Shown: positions 1-6,396 of the stretch, piece by piece
Layout: each line of letters starts with the position of its first letter
Position numbering within the stretch: position 1 is the stretch's first letter
Assembly: GCA_022827165.1 (NCBI GenBank)
Contig: JAJDTN010000248.1
Location: 1-6,396, forward strand
DNA: 6,396 bases
DNA from: Candidatus Latescibacterota bacterium
GTDB taxonomy: Bacteria > Latescibacterota > UBA2968 > UBA8231
Direction of reading: 5' to 3'
Program-made: the position numbers and the translations under genes
Notes under the pieces: generated by a model
Databases searched by the model: none
What the model was told of the DNA's origin: nothing
What the model saw: only the letters and a program-made list of their open reading frames with translations

Positions 1-89
1 CGATGTCGGGGTGCGTCTTGCTCAAAACGGACCGCCACACGTAACTTTGTCAGTCTCCCCCCACGATGACTCGCTCTCCCACCGAACCG

Positions 90-1058
90 ATGAAGGCGAT
101 ACGTTTCCACGAGCACGGCGGCCCCGAGGTCCTCTCCTTCGAGCAGGTGCCGGAGCCGTCCGCCGGCCCCGGCGAGGCCGTGGTCCGTCTGGAGGCCGTC
201 GGCCTCAACTACATCGACACCTACCACCGCTCCGGCCTCTACCCGGTCGATCTGCCCTGCGTACCGGGAATGGAGGGGGCCGGAACCGTCGTCGCCGTGG
301 GAGAAGGTGTCGAGGGATTGGCCGCCGGGGACCGCGTCGGCTGGGCCGGCGTCCAGGGGGCTTACGCCGAGAGCGCCGCGGTGCCTGCCGACCACCTGGT
401 GCCCCTGCCCGAGAGGATCGGGACCGCCGATGCGGCGGCCGTCCTCCTTCAGGGCATGACCGCCCACTATCTGGTCACCGGCACCTACGTCCTGAAGGCG
501 GGCGACACGGCGCTCATCCACGCCGCCGCCGGCGGCGTCGGCCTGTTGCTGGTACAGATGGCCAGGATGAAGGGCGCGCGAGTGCTGGCCACCGTCTCCA
601 CGCCGGAGAAGGAGAGACTGGCCCGCGGGGCGGGGGCCCACGAGGTCATCCGCTACACCGAGGCCGACTTCGGGGAAGAGGTGCAGCGCCTCACCGGAGG
701 CGCCGGCGTCGAGGTCGTCTACGACTCGGTGGGGCGGACGACCTTCGACAGGAGCCTCGACTCCCTCAAGCCGCGCGGCACCATGGTCCTCTTCGGGCAA
801 TCGAGCGGCCCCGTGCCTCCCATCGATCCCCAGGTCCTCAGCCAGAAGGGCTCGCTCTACCTGACTCGGCCGACCATGGCCCACTACACCCTCACCCGGC
901 AGGAACTGCTCGATCGCGCCGGTGAGGTGCTGCACTGGACCGCCGAGGGCCGGCTCGACGTCCGGATCGGCGCCCGCTACGAGCTGGCCGCCGCCGCCGA
1001 GGCCCACCGCGCCCTGGAGGGGCGCAGGACCACGGGCAAGGTCCTCCTGCTCCCCTAG
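90..1058 (+). CDS. qor: NAD(P)H:quinone oxidoreductase, zinc-independent MDR family
   Basis: This is a probable cytosolic NADPH-dependent quinone reductase of the medium-chain dehydrogenase/reductase superfamily (QOR / zeta-crystallin type), 322 residues against about 327 for E. coli Qor. Counting from the chosen start, residues 1-15 match the family N-terminus (MKAIRFHEHGGPEVL). The GroES-like domain carries LNYIDTYHRSGLYP (39-52). GMTAHYL lies at 122-128, and the Rossmann nucleotide-binding loop HAAAGGVGLLLVQMA spans 144-158. Further family blocks are YDSVGR (211-216) and QKGSLYLTRP (252-261). The cysteine/histidine zinc ligands of alcohol dehydrogenases are not seen, which fits the QOR branch. 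An in-frame ATG at 66 would add eight residues (MTRSPTEP). I prefer the ATG at 90 because the family normally begins at MKA, but neither start has a clear Shine-Dalgarno sequence. The S1-domain gene follows 32 bases downstream, so co-transcription is possible without an obvious functional link. The true physiological substrate cannot be read from the sequence. Confidence 0.9.
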   Translation: MKAIRFHEHGGPEVLSFEQVPEPSAGPGEAVVRLEAVGLNYIDTYHRSGLYPVDLPCVPGMEGAGTVVAVGEGVEGLAAGDRVGWAGVQGAYAESAAVPADHLVPLPERIGTADAAAVLLQGMTAHYLVTGTYVLKAGDTALIHAAAGGVGLLLVQMARMKGARVLATVSTPEKERLARGAGAHEVIRYTEADFGEEVQRLTGGAGVEVVYDSVGRTTFDRSLDSLKPRGTMVLFGQSSGPVPPIDPQVLSQKGSLYLTRPTMAHYTLTRQELLDRAGEVLHWTAEGRLDVRIGARYELAAAAEAHRALEGRRTTGKVLLLP

Positions 1059-1079
1059 GCGCGCGCGGGCACGAACCTC

Positions 1080-1084
1080 AGGAG
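1080..1084 (+). promoter_or_regulatory. Shine-Dalgarno site that decides the S1-protein start
   Basis: AGGAG lies directly against an ATG at 1085, which leaves no spacer, but sits 6 bases before a second in-frame ATG at 1091. Normal ribosome spacing therefore favours 1091 as the initiation codon. Confidence 0.7.
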
Positions 1085-1090
1085 ATGGAC

Positions 1091-2788
1091 ATGTCCGGCC
1101 CTCAGCCCACCGACAGCGAACCGCACGACGAGCTCCGCCCCCCGGATCCGGAGCGGGCGGAGGAGCCTCCCCGGGACAACCCCGACGTATCCGCCGAAGC
1201 GCCGGAGCCCTCGGGCGCAGCGGACTTCCCCGGGGCCACGGAGCAGGACACGACACCTGCGGACGACAACACCGCCGCCGCCGCGCAGGACACGGCGGCC
1301 GGGGAGGAATCCGCTCCCGCGGAGGGCGCCCCGCCCAAGACGGGGGACTCCGCTTCCGCCGAAGAGGCAGCCACTCCTGTCGCGGAGGAAGCCACCCCTG
1401 AGGCCCAGGAGCCCGAGGCCGCCGAGTCCGCGCCTTCCGCCGAGGATTCGGCTTCGGCCGAGGACCCCGCCGCCACCGCGCAGGAGAGCGCCGCGGCCCA
1501 GGAGTCCGCACCCTCGGCGGCGGCTACGACCACGACCGAAGACGGTACCGCCCCGGAGGCGGGACCGACCCCCGCGGATTCGGGGGCTCCCGCCGGTCCC
1601 GCGGATCCCGGAGGCGACATGGAGGCCCTGCTGGCCGACCGGGCCCCGGCGGCGGATGCCCAGGCGCCGCAGGTGGGCAGCCGGGTCAGCGGGGTGGTGG
1701 TCCGCGTCGGCGAGTACCAGGCCTTCGTCGATTACGGAGGCCGCAGCGAGGGGGTGATCGGCGTCGACGAACTCAGGGGCGAGGACGGGGAGATCGCTTT
1801 CCAGGCCGGAGACCCGATCGAAGCGTTCATCGTCGGCGACTCCGGCGAAGTCGCCCTGTCCCGCTACCCCAGCGGCGAGGCTCGCCAGTCCGACCTGCTC
1901 TACAAGGCCTTCAAGTCGGGACAGCCGGTGGAAGGCACGGTGATGGCCGTCAACAAGTGGGGTCTGGGCGTCTCCCTCGAGGGCCTGCGCGCCTTCTGTC
2001 CGGTATCCCAGATCGACACCGCCTTCACCGAGGATCCGGAGCGCTTCCGCAACCAGACCATGGCCTTCAAGATCATCCGGTTCCGCGACCGGGGCCGAAG
2101 CATCGTCCTGTCCCGGCGGGCCCTGCTCGAAGCCGAGCAGGCGAAGGGTGCTCTCAGTGTCCGCGAGAGCGTCACCGAGGGGGCGGAGTTGACCGGCTCG
2201 GTGACCCGCCTCGAGAACTTCGGGGCCTTCGTCGATCTCGGAGCGCGCGTCGAGGGGCTGATCCACGTCTCGGAGCTTCGCCACGAGCGCGTCTCCCACC
2301 CCCAGGACGTGGTGCAGCCGGGACAGGAGGTCAAGGTCAAGGTCATCGCCGTGAAGAACCTGGGCGACCGGCGCAAGGAACGGATCTCCCTGAGCCTGAA
2401 GGCGCTGGAGAAGAACCCCTGGACCGAGGCGCGGGAGCGCTTCCGTGCCGGCTCCGTGGTGACCGGCAGGGTCGAGGCGCTGGAGGACTTCGGCGCCTTC
2501 GTCGAGCTGGCGCCGAACGTGCAAGGCCTGATCCACGTCTCCGAGATGGCGCGCCGGCGGGTCAACCACCCCCGCGACGTCCTCTCCCAGGGCGAGGAGG
2601 TGAAGGTGGCGATCCTCGAGATCGACGACCGCCGCAAGCGCTTCCGTCTCTCCCTGAAGCGGGCCGAGCAGGTGGAGGGGGAGGCGAACCTCCGGGAGTT
2701 CGAGGAGCGCCGGCAGCAGGAGAAGGAGGAATCGCCCGGCAACGCCACGATGCTCGAGGCGTTGAAGAGGGCGCAGCTCATCGATTGA
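1091..2788 (+). CDS. Four-S1-domain RNA-binding protein with acidic Ala/Glu/Pro-rich N-terminal tail
   Basis: This 565-residue cytosolic protein probably binds RNA, related to ribosomal protein bS1 and to shorter four-domain S1 proteins such as YpfD of Bacillus. Counting from the ATG at 1091, residues 1 to about 190 are low-complexity and acidic, dominated by Ala, Glu, Pro, Ser, Thr and Asp, and probably disordered. Four S1 (OB-fold) domains follow at about 196-260, 277-343, 364-437 and 454-526. Domains 3 and 4 are the most canonical, each with NFGAFVDL/DFGAFVEL and GLIHVSE. Domains 1 and 2 are more divergent (QAFVDYGG; KWGLGVSLEG with FCPVSQID), much as the first domains of bS1 differ from the later ones. 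The C-terminus (about 533-565) is a charged, probably helical tail. Full bS1 usually has six domains, so this may be a reduced S1 or a paralogue; I therefore give no rpsA symbol. The stop codon is 10 bases from trpB, suggesting one transcript. ATG 1085 is the alternative start. Confidence 0.88.
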   Translation: MSGPQPTDSEPHDELRPPDPERAEEPPRDNPDVSAEAPEPSGAADFPGATEQDTTPADDNTAAAAQDTAAGEESAPAEGAPPKTGDSASAEEAATPVAEEATPEAQEPEAAESAPSAEDSASAEDPAATAQESAAAQESAPSAAATTTTEDGTAPEAGPTPADSGAPAGPADPGGDMEALLADRAPAADAQAPQVGSRVSGVVVRVGEYQAFVDYGGRSEGVIGVDELRGEDGEIAFQAGDPIEAFIVGDSGEVALSRYPSGEARQSDLLYKAFKSGQPVEGTVMAVNKWGLGVSLEGLRAFCPVSQIDTAFTEDPERFRNQTMAFKIIRFRDRGRSIVLSRRALLEAEQAKGALSVRESVTEGAELTGSVTRLENFGAFVDLGARVEGLIHVSELRHERVSHPQDVVQPGQEVKVKVIAVKNLGDRRKERISLSLKALEKNPWTEARERFRAGSVVTGRVEALEDFGAFVELAPNVQGLIHVSEMARRRVNHPRDVLSQGEEVKVAILEIDDRRKRFRLSLKRAEQVEGEANLREFEERRQQEKEESPGNATMLEALKRAQLID

Positions 2789-2790
2789 GG
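2787..2790 (+). promoter_or_regulatory. trpB ribosome-binding site overlapping the S1-gene stop codon
   Basis: GAGG begins inside the TGA stop of the S1-domain gene (2786-2788) and stands 8 bases before the trpB ATG at 2799. This spacing is normal. The overlap suggests that ribosomes ending on the upstream gene can feed trpB initiation. Confidence 0.55.
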
Positions 2791-2798
2791 CCGCGGCC

Positions 2799-4084
<1,286 letters not shown>

Positions 4085-4088
<4 letters not shown>

Positions 4089-4891
4089 ACCCGCCCGGAA
4101 CGGGGGCCGGCGGTCTCGAGGCCTACGTACGAGGGCGCCTGGCGGGCGGGGACCGGCGCATCCTGCTGATGACCCACCTCATCGTCGGCTACCCGTCCCT
4201 GGAGGCGAACCACGCCATGCTGCGGTCCATGGCCGAGCACGACGTCGACCTGGTGGAGCTGCAGATGCCCTTCAGCGAGCCGGTGGCGGACGGGCCCACC
4301 TTCGTGCGCGCCAACCAGGAGGCCCTGTCGCGGGGGGTCACCCTCCGGGCCTACTTCGACTTCTTCCGCCAGGCCGGTCAGGCGGCCGCCTTCCCCCGAC
4401 TGTTCATGGGGTACTACAACACCCTCTTCCGCCCGGGCCACACCGAGTTCTGCCATCGCCTGCGGGCGGCGGGCGGCTCGGGCCTCATCGTGCCCGACCT
4501 CCCGTACGAGGAGTACGGCGACCTCTTCGACGTCAGCGCGAGCCACCGCCTCGACCCGGTCCTGCTCATGACCCCGACGAACACGGAGAGCCGCCTGGCC
4601 GAGCTCGGCCGCCGGGCCCGGGGCTTCGTCTACGCCGTGGCTCGCAAGGGGGTCACGGGCCGGCGCACGCAGCTCCGGGACGAGCTCTACCAGTTCCTGG
4701 ACGCCTGCCGCGGGGCCACCGACCTGCCCCTGGCTCTCGGCTTCGGCCTCGGCGGGGGGGAGGACCTGCGGGCCCTGCACGGACGGGTGGAGATCGGCAT
4801 CGTCGGCTCCGCCCTGCTCACGGCCTGGGAGGAGGGCGGAGAAACCCGGTACGGCCGCCTTCTCGGGGAGCTGGCGGAGGCGCGGTCCTGA
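4085..4891 (+). CDS. trpA: Tryptophan synthase alpha subunit
   Basis: TrpA cleaves indole-3-glycerol phosphate to indole and glyceraldehyde 3-phosphate, and the indole is channelled to TrpB. The product is 268 residues, the usual TrpA length, and forms a TIM barrel. The catalytic residues are present: E58 (Salmonella E49) in LVELQ and D69 (D60) in VADGPT. Y183 and T191 (Y175 and T183) lie in YAVARKGVTG. The phosphate-binding loops are GFG (219-221) and GS (241-242). The start is a TTG whose last two bases, with the following A, form the trpB stop codon, giving a TTGA overlap. The next in-frame ATG is residue 29 and would remove the N-terminal helix, so the TTG is preferred. AAGG at 4071-4074 is a possible ribosome-binding site. 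The loop-2 motif reads ELQMPFSEP where most TrpA proteins have ELGxPFSDP; this is an unusual but charge-conserving change. Confidence 0.95.
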
Positions 4892-4900
4892 GCTAGGACC
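4884..4900. terminator. Small inverted repeat spanning both stop codons at the convergent junction
   Basis: GGTCCT (4884-4889) and AGGACC (4895-4900) are perfectly complementary around a 5-base loop. The trpA stop (4889-4891) and the rfbA stop (complement of 4893-4895) both fall within this 17-base element. It could form a hairpin in transcripts from either strand. No T-run follows on either side, so it is not a classical intrinsic terminator; it may be a weak bidirectional stop, a 3'-end stabiliser or chance. Confidence 0.35.
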
Positions 4901-5813
4901 TGCCCTTCGCCCCGGGGGCCGCGTCCTTCTGGGCCAGGACCATCTCGAGGTACTCCCGGTAGTCGCACTCGGAGGGGGGGCTCGGGAAGCCCGCGATGAG
5001 GGCCTCGAACCCGGAGCGGTCGACGAATCCCTGGTCGAAGGCGATCTCCTCGAGGCACGCGATCTTCAGCCCCTGGCGCATCTCGATGGCCTCGACGAAG
5101 CTGCTGGCCGCCTGGAGGCTGGCGGGCGTCCCGGTGTCGAGCCAGGCGATCCCCCGTCCCAACCGCTCGACGCGCAGGTCGCCGCGCTCCAGGTAGGTGC
5201 GGTTGACGTCGGTGATCTCCAGCTCTCCCCGCGCCGACGGCTGCAGGCCGCGGACCACCTCGACCACCCCGGCGTCGTAGACGTACAGGCCCGGCACGGC
5301 GTAGTTCGACTTCGGCTCGGGGGGTTTCTCCTCGATGCCCACGGCCCGGCCGGTGGCGTCGAACTCGAGGACGCCGAAGTCCCGGGGATCGCCGAGGTAG
5401 TAGCCGAAGATCAGACCCCCTGCCTCGAAGTCGCCCACGGCCCGCGCGAAGCCGTTCTCGCCCTGGAAGAAGTCCCCGTAGAACACGTTGTCGCCCAGGA
5501 TGAGGGTTACCGGGTCGCTGCCGATGAACTCCTCGGCCAGCAGGAAGGCCTGGGCGATGCCCTCGGGCCGGGCCTGCTCCACGTAGGTGAACTCCACGCC
5601 GAGGGCCCGCCCGTCGCCGAGGAAGCCGCGGATGATCGGCAGGTCCCTGGGCGTGGAGATGATGCAGATCTGGCGGATCCCGCCGAGCATCAGGATCGAC
5701 AGGGGATAGCAGATCATCGGCTTGTCGTACACCGGCAGCAGCTGCTTGCACACCACCTGTGTGAGCGGCACGAGACGAGTGCCGTGCCCGCCCGCCAGCA
5801 CGATTCCCTTCAT
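4893..5813 (-). CDS. rfbA: Glucose-1-phosphate thymidylyltransferase
   Basis: RfbA/RmlA joins glucose 1-phosphate and dTTP to form dTDP-glucose and pyrophosphate, the first committed step towards dTDP-L-rhamnose and other dTDP-deoxysugars. It acts in the cytosol. The 306-residue product aligns along its whole length with the family (usually about 290 residues), with extra length in a hydrophilic C-terminal tail ending GAKGRS. The nucleotide-binding signature is GGHGTRL (8-14), followed by KQLLPVYDKPM (23-33). The metal aspartate is D108 in LGDNVFYGD, EEKP is at 161-164, and PKSNYAVPGLYVYD at 167-180 lines the sugar site. ARGELEITD (194-202) and AWLDTGT (223-229) complete the site, with D226 as the second metal ligand. 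The ATG lies one base after the stop of the upstream dehydrogenase gene, with only a weak ribosome-binding site, so translational coupling is likely. The rmlB, rmlC and rmlD genes are not in the window. The call is firm; the end-product sugar is unknown. Confidence 0.96.
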   Translation of the reverse strand: MKGIVLAGGHGTRLVPLTQVVCKQLLPVYDKPMICYPLSILMLGGIRQICIISTPRDLPIIRGFLGDGRALGVEFTYVEQARPEGIAQAFLLAEEFIGSDPVTLILGDNVFYGDFFQGENGFARAVGDFEAGGLIFGYYLGDPRDFGVLEFDATGRAVGIEEKPPEPKSNYAVPGLYVYDAGVVEVVRGLQPSARGELEITDVNRTYLERGDLRVERLGRGIAWLDTGTPASLQAASSFVEAIEMRQGLKIACLEEIAFDQGFVDRSGFEALIAGFPSPPSECDYREYLEMVLAQKDAAPGAKGRS

Positions 5814-5814
5814 C

Positions 5815-6396
5815 CTAGTCCATCCATAGTCCGCCGTTGATGTCGACGATCTCCCCGGTGATGTGGCTGGCCTCGTCGGAGGCCAGGAAGAGGGCCAGAT
5901 TGGCCACGTCCTCGGCGCGGCCCCTGGAGCCGAGGGGGATCCGCTTCGCCAGCTCGGCGTGCGCGCCGGAGGGGTCCCGCGTCATCTCGGTGTCGATGAT
6001 GCCGGGAGCCAGTGCGTTCACCCGGACCCCGTACGGGGCCATCACCTTGGCCAGGTGCAAGGTGAGGGCGCTGACCCCGGCCTTGGCGGCCCCGTAGGGG
6101 GGCGCCGCGGCGACTCCTCCGGTCTTGGCGGCCAGGGAGGAGAGATTGAGGATGGCCCCCTGCCGGCGGTCGCGCATGTGCGGCAGCACGGCCTGAGCGC
6201 AGAAGAAGGGCCCCTTCATGTTGATGTCCACCATGCGGTCCCAGTCGTCCTCGGTACAGTCGAAAACGTTGGTGTGACGCAGGTACCCGGCGTTGTTCAC
6301 CAGTACGTCGAGGGCGCCGAGGGACTCGATCGCCCGACCCACGCAGCGGTGACAGGACTCCGGATCGGCCACGTCGACGGCCAGGGCCATGGCACC
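5815..6396 (-). CDS. Short-chain dehydrogenase/reductase (SDR), 5' end beyond window
   Basis: This is a classical SDR oxidoreductase using NAD(H) or NADP(H), cut off by the right edge of the window. The N-terminal strand and the TGxxxGxG cofactor loop are missing, and the frame stays open to the edge, so the ATG at 6388-6390 is probably an internal methionine. Counting from that methionine, NNAG is at 32-35 and the structural asparagine is N57 in VDINMKG. The catalytic serine is S85 in NLSSL, with Y99 and K103 in the YxxxK motif PPYGAAKAG. NALAPGIIDTEM (125-136) and the C-terminal ITGEIVDINGGLWMD (177-191) are typical of FabG-like and sugar or alcohol dehydrogenases. The full protein is probably about 250 residues. 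Its stop codon is one base before rfbA, so the two are very probably one operon, which suggests but does not prove a role in nucleotide-sugar or surface-glycan chemistry. The substrate cannot be assigned. Confidence 0.92.
   Translation of the reverse strand, partial: GAMALAVDVADPESCHRCVGRAIESLGALDVLVNNAGYLRHTNVFDCTEDDWDRMVDINMKGPFFCAQAVLPHMRDRRQGAILNLSSLAAKTGGVAAAPPYGAAKAGVSALTLHLAKVMAPYGVRVNALAPGIIDTEMTRDPSGAHAELAKRIPLGSRGRAEDVANLALFLASDEASHITGEIVDINGGLWMD

Noticed and set aside
18..47. A possible promoter (TTGCTC at 18-23, TAACTT at 42-47) in a locally AT-richer stretch before the quinone reductase gene.
   Set aside because: The boxes match the sigma-70 consensus poorly, the spacing is 18 bases, and only 17 bases of upstream context are visible, so it is not supportable as a feature.
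11..925. A 304-codon plus-strand frame overlapping the quinone reductase.
   Set aside because: The product is Arg/Gly/Pro-rich shadow sequence; the other frame matches the QOR family along its whole length.
1300..1560. Repeated GCC/GAG-rich units that looked like a tandem DNA repeat.
   Set aside because: The units are irregular in length and sequence and stay in frame; they reflect a low-complexity Ala/Glu/Ser/Pro protein segment rather than a DNA repeat array.
4909..4920. A C-run followed by a G-run (GCCCCGGGGGCC) near the 3' end of rfbA, considered as a terminator stem.
   Set aside because: It has no loop and no T-run, and it is explained by GC-rich codons for Pro, Gly and Ala in the RfbA tail.
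6388..6390. ATG on the minus strand as the true start of the SDR gene.
   Set aside because: The frame remains open to the window edge, and a start here would remove the essential TGxxxGxG cofactor-binding loop, so the gene is cut by the window rather than short.

Overview
This is a very GC-rich chromosomal window with compact, mostly housekeeping gene content. It holds four genes on the plus strand, which converge on two genes on the minus strand. The strong third-position GC bias creates many long open frames opposite the real genes. The base composition, close gene packing, a short-format S1-domain protein and dTDP-sugar synthesis suggest a free-living, GC-rich bacterium. An uncultured Acidobacteriota, Myxococcota or similar phylum is plausible, but the sequence alone does not fix the phylum. 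I see no mobile element, CRISPR array, tRNA, rRNA or phage gene.

Plus strand (90-4891): a zinc-independent NAD(P)H:quinone oxidoreductase comes first, followed 32 bases later by a protein with four S1 RNA-binding domains behind an acidic, low-complexity N-terminal tail of about 190 residues. Ten bases further on are trpB and then trpA, whose TTG start overlaps the trpB stop. The S1 gene, trpB and trpA are so tightly packed (10-base gap, then a 4-base overlap) that they very probably share a transcript and are translationally coupled. The two tryptophan synthase subunits make L-tryptophan from indole-3-glycerol phosphate and serine. The other trp genes are not in this window.

Minus strand (6396-4893): a short-chain dehydrogenase/reductase, cut off by the right edge of the window, is followed one base later by rfbA/rmlA (glucose-1-phosphate thymidylyltransferase), the first step of dTDP-sugar synthesis. 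This pair probably belongs to a surface-polysaccharide or nucleotide-sugar locus continuing to the right. The two operons meet stop-to-stop with one base between them, inside a small perfect inverted repeat.

No new biological system is evident. The points most worth a second look are the variant alpha/beta communication residues in TrpA and TrpB, the S1-trpBA linkage with the tailed S1 protein, and the shared hairpin at the convergent junction.
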